From Mixophyes australis (lineage: Eukaryota; Chordata; Amphibia; Anura; Limnodynastidae): DNA of 64,000 nt. Where the stretch lies: the NCBI GenBank assembly GCA_036250195.1, contig JAVHZZ010000003.1, forward strand, positions 331,127,694 through 331,191,693, in the 5' to 3' direction. The translations under genes and the position numbers were made by a program. The notes beneath the pieces are model-generated. The model saw only the letters and a program-made list of their open reading frames with translations. It did not search any database and had not been told where the DNA came from. This document shows, piece by piece, positions 44,780 through 55,727 of the stretch; the first letter of the stretch is position 1; every line of letters starts with the position of its first letter.

Positions 44780-45304
44780 ACAAGGACTCATGTTGTCTCG
44801 CATTACTGACTGTCTTTCTGCCATTTCGTCTCGAATGTCCTCTCGCCAACTTAAACTCAATCTTTCAAAACAGAATTAATAATTTTCCAACCCACCAATA
44901 GAAGCTTTCTGTTTGACATTTCTATTTCTGTTGACAACATGACCATAAATCCCACCCCACAAGCTCGCTGCCTAGGTGTAATCCTTGACTCACAACTATC
45001 CTTTGTTCTCCACATCAACTCTATATTTACATCATGCTGCATACATCTAAAAAACATTTCCAGAATATATACATATCTTACACAAGACACTGCAAAAACT
45101 TCAATTCATGCACTCATCATCTCTCACATCGACTATTGCAATTCCATTCTTACTGGTCTTCCCAAAATCAGACTGGATTATTTTGCATGCAGCGGCTAGA
45201 TTGATTTTACTTGAAAATTGTTCTTCATCTGCTGAGCCAGTCTGTCAGTCTCCACATTGGTTGCCTATTTTTCAACCAATCCAATATAAAATTTTTCTGT
45301 TGCT
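44780..45304 (+). pseudogene. L2/CR1-type LINE, RT C-terminal fragment
   Basis: In order and with frameshifts: L-K-L-N-L-S-K (near 44850), then frame 44939-45199 with R-C-L-G-V-I-L-D-S-Q-L-S-F, H-L-K-N-I-S-R-I and L-I-I-S-H-I-D-Y-C-N-S-I-L-T-G-L-P, then A-A-A-R-L-I-L and 'SPHWLPIFQPIQYKIFLL'. These are the thumb/C-terminal blocks of CR1/L2 reverse transcriptases (x-L-G-V-x-x-D-S; S-R-L-D-Y-C-N-S-L-L-x-G-L-P; L-H-W-L-P-V). Truncated at the right by LTR-like sequence. Confidence 0.85.
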
Positions 45305-45960
45305 GTGGATGGATCCCCCCTGGCCTATCACACTAACCAGGGCTGCATGGGTAGCAGGCAGAGCGTTGGTACTGGAAAAGCTTGGGTCCAAACCTCAGAC
45401 ACAGCCGAGGAACGGATTAGATATGGGGTCTAATCTGCAGATCACAGGAATACAGCAATATTAAAGATGTTTTCAAGCAGGTCTTGAAACAAGATGTTTA
45501 TTTGCTCTCACTGGATAAAGGTCCCAGTGATCAGGTCAGTTGAAATCAGAAGAATACATATTAGTGTACAAGTCAGTGCATTTTATACAGATTTGAACAC
45601 AGGCTATTTTTAGAATCAGGATGTAACCCCGTTTACCAAAACATGGATTTACATGCATTGCAAAGCCAGTAATATTTATACTTAGCTATGAAATTATTAA
45701 AAACCTTGCTGTGATTTCCTGGATCTTATTTCAGAGGCAGGAGACCCACTAGCAAGTCAAAAGGTCTGACTGGCATGAATACTTCAGACAGTCGCTGAAT
45801 ACACATTCCCACAGAACACAAAAAAAAACAAAAAACAAGCCACTTCCCCACATCACAATACACCAAAGGCTTGGTAAACAAAGGCTCATTGTATCAGATA
45901 TATACATCAGACATAATACATTACCTCTAGAGAGGCTAAACAGAAAAATCACATTTTCTA
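45305..45960 (-). mobile_element. LTR-like retroelement segment
   Basis: On the minus strand a TATA-like TGTATAAAATGC (about 45590) is followed by AAATAAACATC (polyadenylation signal, about 45503), then 'TAATCCGTTCCTCGGCTGTG' and 'CTCTGCCTGCTACCCATGCA'. The order and wording parallel 60031-60290 on the plus strand (TATATAAA, AATAAACATC, 'TAATTCGTTTCTCAGCTGTC', 'CTCTGCCTGCTACCCAGCAG'). Two copies of one LTR-plus-leader family are therefore present. Boundaries are approximate. Confidence 0.55.
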
Positions 45961-46435
45961 CCCAGGTCTCAGAAATAACGATTTCCTATCTCAAAATATA
46001 CCCAATATTTAAAATAAGTGCATTGGCAATTTATATAAATAAGCAGCCTGTGCTATTTCCTTTAAATAAATTTATACCAAAAGTTTTTTAATAGTGATCC
46101 AGTCACAAATAGTGTTTTTAAGAGTGGTTGAAGTAGAAATTTAGAAGTGGTGATTTGAAAAATTTAATGGGAATGTAAGTGAATGGAATTTGATAGTTTT
46201 ACAATGAAGGCAGAAGGATAAGTGGCGATATGGCTACCACTACTACTACTGGTTTTAGATACAACAAAATTGCCACTACACGTTCAAAGTAACTATATGC
46301 TAAATGTGGTCTATAGATCTACAATATATCTTTATGTTTGTGTCCATTTAGTTTATTGCACAAAGTGGTAAGGAAAGGAGACACATTATTTGCATTATTA
46401 ACGCTATATAAAGCATCAATAAGGTATGGACAGCC
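45961..46435. other. AT-rich DNA, nothing recognised
   Basis: No element or motif identified. Confidence 0.5.
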
Positions 46436-46442
46436 ACACCAA

Positions 46443-46471
46443 TGATGAGGATGAATGATGAAATGCGTAGG
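46443..46471 (+). ncRNA. Hammerhead-like core
   Basis: TGATGA-GGATGAATGAT-GAAATGCGTAGG preserves the TGATGA box and GAAATGCGTAG. The preceding C is A and stem II cannot pair well. It is similar to 22731-22762. No PLE coding sequence is adjacent. Confidence 0.4.
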
Positions 46472-46479
46472 GTGGCCTT

Positions 46480-47555
46480 CTGTGCTATGTTCTATTCATT
46501 ATTGTGCTACAACCTTGTGCAGAAGTGCACTGGTATAAACATGCAACATATTTTCAGCTTCCAGGCCTGACAGAGTCTAACACTGCTTGTGAACTGCATT
46601 ATACCACCAATACTGTTCAAATAAACCTATACTTTCATTTTTTAAACTAAATTTTTTTAAGACTGTATAGTAATAAAATGTAGTTAATTTACCATACATG
46701 TGTAGTCTTAAAGTCTTTCATTTTTTATATCTTTTTGTATATGGATATCTATTATTATGGATTTCTGGCTAATATTACACTGGAGATCCCTATTCTAACA
46801 ATTCAAGAGGGCATCACTTATTGTGGAAAATCAGATAAGATGTTTATCTGTCTAAAGAATACATTTACTGTATCCTTTCCCTCTGAGACGGCAAATTTTT
46901 AAATGTAATAGACTTTAAAATAATAGAACCATCCATTTGATAAACTTTATCACAGTCTATTTAAACCTCAAACTTTTCCAAATAGACTCTGGCCTTACCA
47001 TCCATTTGCACATACTTGTTGTGCTCAGCTTTAATGCATTAATGAGCTTCTTCTATTACAGGTTGGAAGAGCTACTAATCATTACGGATCGGTTAAAATT
47101 AAGAATTAATTTTACTGTTTCAGAATTCTATTCCCATTTAAAGATTATGTGAGAGATACTAACCATTCCTACTAGTAGTTAGTAGCGGGAACAGGGGTTC
47201 TGCCTTACTGAATTCTGTGTCACATTTTTTCAAGATAGTTAAAAAGATTTTTATCCTTGATCACGATTACCATCAGTTTGTCTAAATAACAAAATAACTT
47301 TTAATTGATCCAGATGATGGACGCTTCAGTTATCATCTCGCCAGTGACATTTGTTCTTTACTATCATATCTTTAATATATTCTCCAAGTGGATTGCTATA
47401 TTCTTATCAACCCGTGTATTCTACCACTAGTTTTGATGTAATGTGTTGTATTTGATATCTTACATTTTTAATACTTTTTACATTGATCCTGACCCAGTTC
47501 AGGTCATACCATGAGAGAGTAGGCGGGAATTTAAATATAACCCGACCACAGCACT
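46480..47555. other. AT-rich DNA between two hammerhead-like motifs
   Basis: About 1.1 kb of AT-rich sequence without a recognised coding fragment. The spacing of motifs at 46.45 and 47.57 kb in the same orientation could reflect a PLE pseudo-LTR structure, but homology between their flanks was not evident by eye. Confidence 0.35.
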
Positions 47556-47564
47556 CACCACTTT

Positions 47565-47600
47565 CTGAAGAAGTGATCTAGAAGCTTATGAAACGCGTAG
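47565..47600 (+). ncRNA. Hammerhead-like core, best preserved boxes
   Basis: CTGAAGA-AGTGATCTAGAAGCTTAT-GAAACGCGTAG has both intact catalytic boxes (CTGANGA and GAAA) and the short ACGCGT stem III followed by A, as in minimal PLE hammerheads. Stem II, however, pairs poorly, so self-cleavage is doubtful. Confidence 0.5.
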
Positions 47601-48835
47601 AAGTGGTATTTATCAGGAGACTGCAGTCCCCACACAGGGCTCTGGAGTAAGACACTTTCTCAGGAATTGCTGACTGAGGAAACAGACTCCAGAGTTTATC
47701 ACAACCCTTGAAAACTCCATAGTATGGTGAGTGCAACTAACAGTTGGCATCAAAATGTTCTTTTATGGCAATACACTATTTCAGTATTTATTGTAGAATT
47801 AATATCATTTATACCAAAGATTGGTGAAGACCTAATTACTGATTGCATGATTGAAAATTCTAAAGAGGTGGGAACTTATTTTTATCGAAATTGAACTTCT
47901 AAATACACTTTACTTGACCGCGATTATCTGAAAAATACTTTATCACAATTCAAATGAAAAACACAGAGGGCTTGATTCAAATCAGGAAGAACCCCCGTTT
48001 GCGTAGCATTCCTGGTGTAACTTCGCACTTTGCATGCCCAGAATACAGACATATGCAATTGCCCGGAATTCATATCTGCACACATCTGACACTTACAACC
48101 CCTTATGACTTGAGTGGAGATGGGGTGTTGGGAAGGGGTGGACTTACGTAGCGTGGGTCATGTACAGCAAGGGCGTATTCACGCAGATGCGACTATCTCA
48201 ATTCCTGTGTATAGCATAAGTACGCTTTCAGCCCTATCGTTTGTATCTGCTACAGGGCAGGTGTAAATGTCGGATGATAGTGATCACCAACACAACATTA
48301 CTTCTACGATTCTGATTGGAAGATTGTGATATTGTTTATTTGCTGTTTAGGAGGTATAAGAAAAGTTTGTCTTTGTTTGCTACCTGCTACGCATGTGTCT
48401 CAGTAGCTACCAAAGAAAAACTGTACATACAGAAGATTTTTTTTTCTGACGAGTTGTATACGACCACATTTATGTTTGTTATTTATTTATTTTGTTAATT
48501 AGTTATTTTAAAATAATAGATGAAATTAAAAAAAAATACATGAATTTTATTAAATAGCAAAACAATGTAAAATGTATGGATTATATTGAAAAAAAATTAC
48601 ACACAATAATATATTTTTTATTTATTGGACTCAACCTGCGCTAAGGAATTGTTGCTATATTATATACGGTTATATACAGTTATTATGCCTGATGCACACT
48701 TGGGGCAAATGCAACTATTTTTGAGCTGGTCCTGAGCTGTGTCTGACTTAACATATGCATTTAACAACTGCGTCCACCATATAAATGAGCCCTAATGTGA
48801 ACAACTTTGATCAAAGGTTGCAACAAGCTGGCTGG
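47601..48835. other. Mostly unannotated, one candidate repeat
   Basis: From about 47965 to 48300 a GC-richer block begins 'GAGGGCTTGATTCAAATCAG', similar to 'TGGGCCTGATTCAAAGCTCA' at 30027, suggesting a dispersed repeat with GGGC(T/C)TGATTCAAA termini. Matching right ends were not found. AT-rich elsewhere. Confidence 0.35.
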
Positions 48836-48839
48836 TTGA

Positions 48840-49061
48840 AAATGTAACTTAGACCAAATAAGTAGTCCTTTGCGTTGTCCTCCCATCCACTCTTATGTTT
48901 TATATTGAATAGGACATGCATAGTATAATAAACCAAGTTCTTCAGCCACAGGAATGTCACATTTGTGGCTGAAGTGCTTGGATTATTTGAACCTTTACAA
49001 AATTTAAAAAAGTTTCCAGCAAACCAGCAGCATCACTGCTATGACAGTCCATAAGAAACAT
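48840..49061 (-). mobile_element. hAT-associated dispersed repeat, copy 2
   Basis: Contains 'AATAGGACATGCATAGTATA', 'TTCTTCAGCCACAGG' and TTGTGGCTGAAGTGCTTGG, matching 6.6-6.8 kb and 49.45-49.54 kb. Interrupted on the right by the MITE at 49062. Confidence 0.5.
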
Positions 49062-49242
49062 GGGGGTATATTTACTATGCTATAGAACCCAGCGCTTTGA
49101 AGTCATTTTTTAAAATTCCACTTTTATTAAAGACAAAGCCCATCAGGTTTTGTCTTTAATAAAATTGCCATTAGAAGAAAATGACTTCAAAGCGCCGGAA
49201 ATCGGCGGTTCTACAGAACCGCTGCATAGTAAATATACCCCC
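49062..49242. mobile_element. MITE, long palindrome (GGGGGTATATTTACTATGC)
   Basis: The 181-bp element has 19-bp perfect inverted ends, GGGGGTATATTTACTATGC, and an inner stem AAGTCATTTT...AAAATGACTT plus AAAGACAAA...TTTGTCTTT. Its terminus resembles the GGGGG(T)A-A-TTTA group of MITEs at 29.5 and 36.5 kb. No duplication could be fixed. Confidence 0.88.
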
Positions 49243-49389
49243 TGGTGTGTTTAAATGTCTGTGTCTGGACTTCAGTCAGCAAAATGGAAAATTATGGCTT
49301 TTGCATGCAAATGAAACGGTGTGGCAGAGAAGTGGTATGTAGGAATGCAGTTTAATAAAATGTATATGTAGGAGAAGTCCAGCATTTCT

Positions 49390-49680
49390 GAACAGTACAA
49401 ATACATAGCATTGTCACTGGGCCCCCCAACTCACCCTCTGTGTTGAAAATTAAATAGAATATGCATAGTTCAACAAACCAGGCACTTCAGCCACTGAGTA
49501 GCCTTTGTGACTGTAGGGCTTGATTTGTTTGGTCCTCAACATAAAAGGATTATTGATTTTGGAGTATGTATTAGGGTTTAGGCTCCCAGTGGGCATCTTA
49601 CTCCATTCAGTCATTATCATCAGCACTGATGTCAAGCTCATTACCCATTATACTGTAAGCTCACTAATTTCTGTGCAATT
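49390..49680 (-). mobile_element. hAT-associated dispersed repeat, copy 3
   Basis: Contains 'TAGAATATGCATAGTTCAAC', CACTTCAGCCACTGAG and 'GACTGTAGGGCTTGATTTGT', aligned with copies at 6.6 kb and 48.9 kb, and then 'GGCATCTTACTCC...TCATTATCATCAGC', as 'TGATCATCTTAATC...TTATCATCAGC' at 6.86 kb. Confidence 0.5.
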
Positions 49681-49709
49681 GTGAATGGCTCAAGTTGCTG
49701 AAGCATTTA

Positions 49710-49883
49710 GGGCTAGATTTACTAAGCTACGGGTTTGAGGAAGTGGGGATGTTGCCTATGGCAACCAATCAGATTCTAGCTGTCATTTTGTAGAAGGTAC
49801 TAAATAAATGAAAGCTAGAATCTGATTGGTTGCTATAGGCAACATCTCCACTTTTTCAAACCCGCAGCTTAGTAAATCTAGCC
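49710..49883. mobile_element. Harbinger-type MITE, second copy
   Basis: Near-identical to 44391-44565 (GGCTAGATTTACTAAGCTAC ... GCTTAGTAAATCTAGCC). TTA flanks both sides (49707-49709, 49884-49886). One terminal C has been lost on the right. Confidence 0.93.
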
Positions 49884-50054
49884 TTAGAGTGTTGAAATCC
49901 ACCTCGTTTCTACCTCTTGCTTTAGTTTGTGGCAAGCAAGATTATATATTTTTTTTGCAGCTGTTGCAGTGTTCTGCATTCGGTTGCTGAATGCCAAAAA
50001 TGGGCAGAGATTTTATAACCCACAGCCAGCATCTTCTGCACTGACTTCTAATTA

Positions 50055-50568
50055 TTAAAAAAAATGTGTACCACCAACTTTATTACTTGTGCAAAGCATA
50101 ATATGTGTTAAATTTTGTCCAGACAGTGTTAGCTCCATAAAAAATGAGGAAACCTGATGAGAGTCCAAGAGGTTGAACCATTTTTCTATTACAGTAACCT
50201 GGGGTTTACCTACAGATTGACACTTTTCAGTGAAGTTAGTGATACACAAAGTATATTGCCTGTGAATGGCCTGCTGTAGTGTGTTAGTAGTACTACACTG
50301 AGAGGAGGAGGATCATGATGCTCAAGGTTTCTGAGGTTGATGATGATACTTGTGGTGCTGCTGCTGAAGCCCATACACCTTCCCAATGGGCTTTCACAGT
50401 CATGTAGTCCTTTTTTTGATGAGTACCAATTGTCCACCTATCTGAGTGGATATTTGGTATAATGCCATCTAAAAGGGACTTTATGACTTTGTCTTTAACC
50501 TTCTTGAAAGCCGAGGATTTGTTTAGTGAGAGAAAGAGAATTGAGATACAATTTGCTATCATGAACAC
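50055..50568 (-). pseudogene. hAT transposase fragment
   Basis: Minus-strand frames encode 'KVIKSLLDGIIPNIHSDRW', then K-K-D-Y-M-T-V-K-A-H-W (50568-50293), and then L-C-I-T-N-F-T-E-K, 'VIEKWFNLLDSHQVS' and Q-N-L-T-H-I-M (50249-50055). The order parallels the 28.4-28.7 kb hAT gene (V-H-L-T-T-D-I-W, D-Y-M-T-V-T-A, L-C-I-T-G-F-T-K-R, then the S-D-N block). Frameshifts are present and the N- and C-terminal parts are missing. Confidence 0.65.
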
Positions 50569-50579
50569 ATGGCCTCAAC

Positions 50580-51180
50580 TAATATATGAAAATCTGGTAG
50601 ATTGATGACAGAACCAATGCTAACATAACAGCCATGGCTCTGGTGATCTGTTGTGGATATTTCAGAGACATACCTACAGGTCCTTTAAGATGACAAAGAG
50701 GGAACTTCGACCAAGCCCAGGAAGACTTGCCAAGAGAATTGTTAAGCCAAGTGGTATTGGCAAGAAAACCAAGTAGTAGGAGAATACAGGGGATAAAAAG
50801 TCAAATATGAGGTGGAAAAAATGGACTTAGTCAGTGTTCGAGAACCATTCATTCCTATTGCCATGACTAGGTCAATGATGCCACTCTTGTAAATATTAAT
50901 TGGACTGAGGTTATACTTAATGGGACTATAGATAGAGAAGTGATGCTAAATAGTTAAGAATAATATGTAGTTCAGAGTAGCACAGTTCTAAAGCTGTGGG
51001 CACCAGATTGGGGAGGGTAAGCAATGTAAGTGTGTACTTTAGAAGGTCTTTAGGCCAAAGGTATATACATGCAGTACATGCCCAGTATGCCAAAGACACC
51101 CTCATTCAGGGACCCCTTATACCACTACATATATTTTAGGTCCCTCTTAAACAAAAGGAGGTGTTGATTAAGAGGCTACA
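50580..51180. other. No feature recognised
   Basis: Mixed-composition DNA; may be the upstream part of the hAT fragment on the minus strand, but no motif was identified. Confidence 0.35.
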
Positions 51181-51189
51181 ATTTTGATA

Positions 51190-52261
51190 AGAGATGGAAT
51201 TGTTCCGTGTCATGGTAGATACTCTGTTTGAGAGACGTGCGCCCTCCATGGATTTCGCATCTCCTCCCTTCTTAGATATTTTGGGATTCGGGATGTGTAA
51301 TGTGACAGGACTGGACCATATTGCCAAGATAAAATCTCCAAAAGGCACGTCAATCTGCAGGGATTACATGGACTTTCACCCCAAGACCAGTTCTTAAATT
51401 ATGCCTGGCGGACAGAGGGAGAACTTATTGCAGTCACATGGAGAAGTAAGAAGGAAGGGACAGAAAGTGAGGGACAGCTGGAAGCCCTGACACATATCAA
51501 AAGTGTGGAAGAGCTTAATTTCAGGTGGGACTGTGTGTTTTGTAAGATCTGGAGGTGGGGAAAGATAAGTATTACCCATTGTCTTCCACAGGACTGGCCC
51601 AGATATTGCAGCAAGGACACAGCCACTGTGGAAGGCCAGCTCATCTCCACTCTCACTCCAACCCCCTGGCCCAACACCCAACAATGTTTAAGAAGGAGAA
51701 ACCCAGGGCTTTGCCCGGGGAGGGGAAAACACTGTGTGAATTTGACCATGGATGTAAGGAACCATACCAGGGGGAACAAGATATTCATTCCGAGGATTGA
51801 TTCCTGGAAGGTATAGGACTGACTAGTGTTGCGTTTCTGTTCTCTATCAGCAGAAAATCATTGCTGTCCTGTACCTGGAGAAGCAGGCTGTTGCTCGATC
51901 TTGGGACCTGTATCTCCTCACTCCATTGGGATATACTAGTCAAGTTCTGGATAATGTGGTACGCCCACAGGAGGGGGGAGACTGATACCCAGAGGCCGAC
52001 CACGCTGGTGGAAAGTTGGCCAAGCTGCCGTGAACAGCAAGATACCGACTCTCTGGACCTTCTGTTTGACAGACTCTTATGCCTGTGGAACTTTTGCGTG
52101 GCTAAGGTGGGTGAGGAACCACTGGTTCAGACCACTGGTGGTCTGCTGACCTATTGTTTAAAGTTTACAGTTTTATATTCTGTTGTTTTACTGTTAGAAA
52201 AGTAAAGATAGCATTGTATCTTTCAGTCTCCTGCTTGTCTGTGTGATTTCTGAACTTAAGG
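51190..52261 (+). pseudogene. Possible retrovirus-like or LTR-retroelement remnant
   Basis: A GC-balanced stretch with overlapping plus ORFs of 67-114 aa, interrupted by only a few stops. One frame (51505-51816) is Cys/Trp-rich with N-x-T sequons near its end; another (51861-52205) ends in a hydrophobic segment before a stop. A purine run AAGGGGGGG follows at about 52258, and an LTR-like segment with two AATAAA signals lies at 52.44-52.87 kb. The layout suggests the 3' part of a retrovirus-like element, but no diagnostic motif was identified, so the function is unassigned. Confidence 0.25.
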
Positions 52262-52269
52262 GGGGGCAG

Positions 52270-52434
52270 CAGGGCCGTAACAAGGGCTGTGCGACAGGGG
52301 GCGACCGCCCAGGGCGCAACGCTGAAGGGGGTGCAATTTAGGAATATTTTAGGTTAATTTGGTTAAAATTGAGGGCTAGTGGGCGGCATTTGTCTTTCTC
52401 GCCCCAGGCGCTAGAATTCTAAGTTACGGCTCTG
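52270..52434. mobile_element. Short hAT MITE
   Basis: The ends are CAGGGCCGTAAC and the complement of CAGAGCCGTAAC. The flanking 8-mers GGGGGCAG and GGAGGCAG match at 7 of 8 positions. The interior has GCGACCGCCCAGGGCGC. 165 bp, non-coding. Confidence 0.88.
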
Positions 52435-52442
52435 GGAGGCAG

Positions 52443-52870
52443 TTTAACCAATGAACTTCGGTTCTAAAAACCTGGTATCCTCACTTGTAACAAGGAAGAG
52501 GCTTACCTCATGGTTGTGACAGATTGTTTTGTTATAAAGAGTAGTTATCAGAAATGTGTGTCTGTGAGAGGTGATCACTGGCAGCACAAGTTTCTTCATC
52601 AGCAAGTGGAGCTTGGCTGCTGGAGGGACGTGTCAGCCAGATAATAAAATAATGTATTGTTGGTGTGTGTGGAATGATTGACTCCAAACAAGATGGCCAA
52701 CAAATAGTATGGGGCTGTCGTGGATCTTAGGTGCATGGATTATCATTTGGAATTGTGTTTATTGCTGTTTGGGATTGTAGCTGCTTTAGCTGCTGTTTTG
52801 TAAATAAACTAGATGGTTTTACAGCAAATAAACCATTGCAGGACCCTATTACTGGTGAACCGTCCTACAA
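52443..52870 (+). mobile_element. LTR-like segment with polyadenylation signals
   Basis: Contains TTGTTATAAAGAG (TATA-like, about 52529), two AATAAA motifs (about 52803 and 52827) and ends CCGTCCTACA near 52869. It could be the LTR of the element to its left; no TG...CA pair with duplication was confirmed. Confidence 0.3.
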
Positions 52871-53510
52871 TACATGCTGTTTTATCATTTCCACTAATTG
52901 ATTTTGTTTTAAAAGTTCAGAATTTTGTTTGCAATTTATATACTCAAATTTTTGGTGGTTTGTCATTTCTGTATTCACTAATCTAATTGCCCTTTTGTAT
53001 GATTTGTTGTATTCTCTGTAGTTTGTGAATGATGTGTCCATCCATACTGATGTCTAAATAATTTTTGTGTTGTTGGTTATGAAGTCTGTATTTGCCATCA
53101 AGGTCTGAGTGGAAATTATAAGCTGTACTGGCATACTAACCTCAACATTTATGCATCTGCCCGATGCCCATAATATTTTTCAGCCTAATGACCTCACAGA
53201 GGGATGCATTGTACTCTAAGCAGCTTTCAAGTTTTACTATATACTGAAGCCATGGCTTTCCTACTACATTAATAGGGGCTGTGTGCAGAGTGACTACAGC
53301 TTATAACTATTTTACTAAAAGTAGAACTGGGAGAAGCAAAATCAGACCTATCAGACTATTTTAACAAAGGTTTGTGAGTCCTGCAAGCCCAGCCCACTAA
53401 TAATATTAGGCATTATTATTGTTCTTATAATAATACTTCAAGGTAGCAAATTTAAATTTGCCTTGATAAAGTTATACCTAACAAAGCATGTGCCAGCATT
53501 TGTGGTGCTA
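52871..53510. other. AT-rich DNA, nothing recognised
   Basis: No element ends or coding motifs. Confidence 0.5.
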
Positions 53511-53514
53511 TTGT

Positions 53515-53735
53515 CTGAAATGCTCCCGCATCTGGAATTAGCTCCAAAACGCTGCGATTCACCGGGAATCGCAGTGTTTGGCTCCGCCCCCTACTGTCAA
53601 ATGACGCATTTGCGTCATTACGTCATGGGGGCGGGGCCAAAATGACTCAAATTTTGGAGCTTCCCCCCAACCTCGCCCAGCTCCCCCGGCAGGCTCCCGG
53701 AGCAAGTCTTCAAGAAGTTGGTAAGTATGAGCCTA
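53515..53735 (-). mobile_element. GC-rich MITE-like repeat, copy 2
   Basis: Contains the palindromic core GACGCATTTGCGTCATTACG, 'GGGGGCGGGGCCAAAATGAC' and 'CCAACCTCGCCCAGCTCC', with inverted TTTTGG/CCAAAA segments. It corresponds to 5470-5640 in the opposite orientation. Confidence 0.55.
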
Positions 53736-53739
53736 TACA

Positions 53740-54550
53740 TACATCATACAAAAACTTGATACAGTTCTCTTTCAGGTGTAATGAATGCAAAAGCAAAAGT
53801 GACATTTCATTTCTGAATAAGACAAATATAAGCTAAATATTTATGAAGGGTCAACAAATGTGGTGTAAAGCTTTTGCACTGTGTAAAAAGCAAACACCAG
53901 CTTGGAGGCACCAATAACCACTCATTTCTATAGTGGTCATATTAATTGCGCAAGATATGTCAGCCTTGCAGTATAAATAAATGTATTTAGTACACAAACT
54001 GTACAAAAAAAAATGACTCTTAAGATAAACTAATAAAATAAAATTTTCCTGGCTTTATTTATACAGTAAATGAGCAGTTTGTGTAAACAAATTAGAAAGA
54101 ATTGTATAACATGGCAATAAGTCATGATAAATCAGGTAGTTATTTGTACTAATTGCAAGAAACAGGGAATCACGGTAAGGTAGATGTAAAACAATTGGGG
54201 GCTTAAAGCAAAGTTGCCTTGTGCACAAAAGTGAGAATGATGAAAAAAATGAAAGCATATTATGTAAACAGGTTAAAAAGGCATAGCAAATCTCCCATCA
54301 TATACAACATATTGATGTCAACAATATTAAAAAGTAATAAAAATCTCAACCCTCAACTTGAATATTTTTACATTGACCTCACACGCCCCCTAACAAGTCT
54401 GATATCCATCCCTGTTTCATTGCAAATGTTCTTTCTTTTTTCACTGCTGGCAATGTTGGGAGGAGAGTTTTGAATTTCGGCGCAACTAACTATTTGCATG
54501 CAGCCGTTTATTGGGAAGCTTCCACAATTAACTGCAACCAATACTATTTT
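53740..54550. other. AT-rich DNA, nothing recognised
   Basis: Short ORFs only; no motif. Confidence 0.5.
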
Positions 54551-54558
54551 ACCACAAT

Positions 54559-54861
54559 CAGAGGTGGAACTAGTGAGCTGTGGGCCTCGGTGCAGGGAGG
54601 AGGGAAAAGGGGCACTCGACCCTCTGCATCTGCCATGCAATGAGCCCCATTATCTCCATGGGCCTCGGTGCAGGGAGATGGGGAGGAGGGAAACGAGGTG
54701 CCTCATCCTCTGCATCTGCCATACAGTGGGCCCCATTATCTCCATGGGCCCCAGTGCACGGCACCTGTTGCACCAATGGTAGTTTGCCATGCAGCGGGTC
54801 CCATTATCTCCATGGGCCCCGGTACATGGCACCTACCGTACCAATGGTAGTTCAGCCACTA
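54559..54861. mobile_element. hAT MITE with internal tandem repeat
   Basis: Begins CAGAGGTGGAACTAG and ends GTAGTTCAGCCACTA (inverted relation). Flanking 8-mers ACCACAAT and ACCACGAT match 7/8. The interior repeats 'CCCATTATCTCCATGGGCC' four times at spacings of about 70-95 bp. All ORFs here on both strands are repeat artefacts. Confidence 0.85.
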
Positions 54862-54869
54862 ACCACGAT

Positions 54870-55510
54870 TCAACAAGTGTAAATGTTACATTAGAAGAAT
54901 GACAAATTTTGAACAGATTTCCAAATACATGGAAGACTAGATCAAGTATATGCATCTCATGAGATATTGAAGTTACAGTACTGTTGGTTTCAGAGCTTTT
55001 ATTTAATTATTTGCAAATCTGAGTACCTTGAAAGCTCTAGTGTTGAGAGTTCAGATTGATTTCAGATCCCTGAGCGTTTTATTCTTGTTAAAATCATTTT
55101 TTCTGTCAACGCTGAAGCTATTCTTAAGAAAAGGAATTCATGCCAAAAATTAATTCATATTGCCACCAACAAAGTTGAATTACGTTATTAAAACACAAGG
55201 TTAAGTATCGGTCATCTGGGTCAGATCTCTCCTCAATAAAATTAGCCTATTGTTGGAAAAAACAACACATTTCCATTTAGTTATGTAAACAAAGTGCATT
55301 TATAAGTGCATCTTCTTGATCTGGCTGATAAAATCTGCTCTGACTAATCCTCTCTGAGAAAAAGGCTCTGTCTTTAAGTCCAAATAATTCCTGCTGCATT
55401 AATATACTAAGTAAAAATGATTAAAGTTTTCCAATAGGTAGTTTGCTTTTGATGCTATGTAAAATGAAATGTAACTGAACATTGGAATTAGATAATGGAG
55501 TTGTCTACTT
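54870..55510. other. AT-rich DNA, nothing recognised
   Basis: No feature identified. Confidence 0.5.
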
Positions 55511-55511
55511 T

Positions 55512-55513
<2 letters not shown>

Positions 55514-55586
<73 letters not shown>
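55514..55586. repeat. (CA)n microsatellite, about 36 units
   Basis: An uninterrupted AC run of about 73 bp. The 73-aa ORF with a Thr-His repeat across it is an artefact. Confidence 0.98.
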
Positions 55587-55588
<2 letters not shown>

Positions 55589-55727
55589 TATCTTATGAAA
55601 AAATGTGTGCAGCTTTGAGGGTACCAAGCACTAACCTGGTGTACTTATCTTTAATCTGGCTGAAAATGCAAACCTTGGATACCCTCTCACTAATTGTGGG
55701 CCAATCCTTTTTATGATGCCTATAATA

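Noticed and set aside
54368..54882. Cluster of ORFs of 60-100 aa on both strands
   Set aside because: Artefacts of the tandemly repeated interior of the hAT MITE at 54559-54861.
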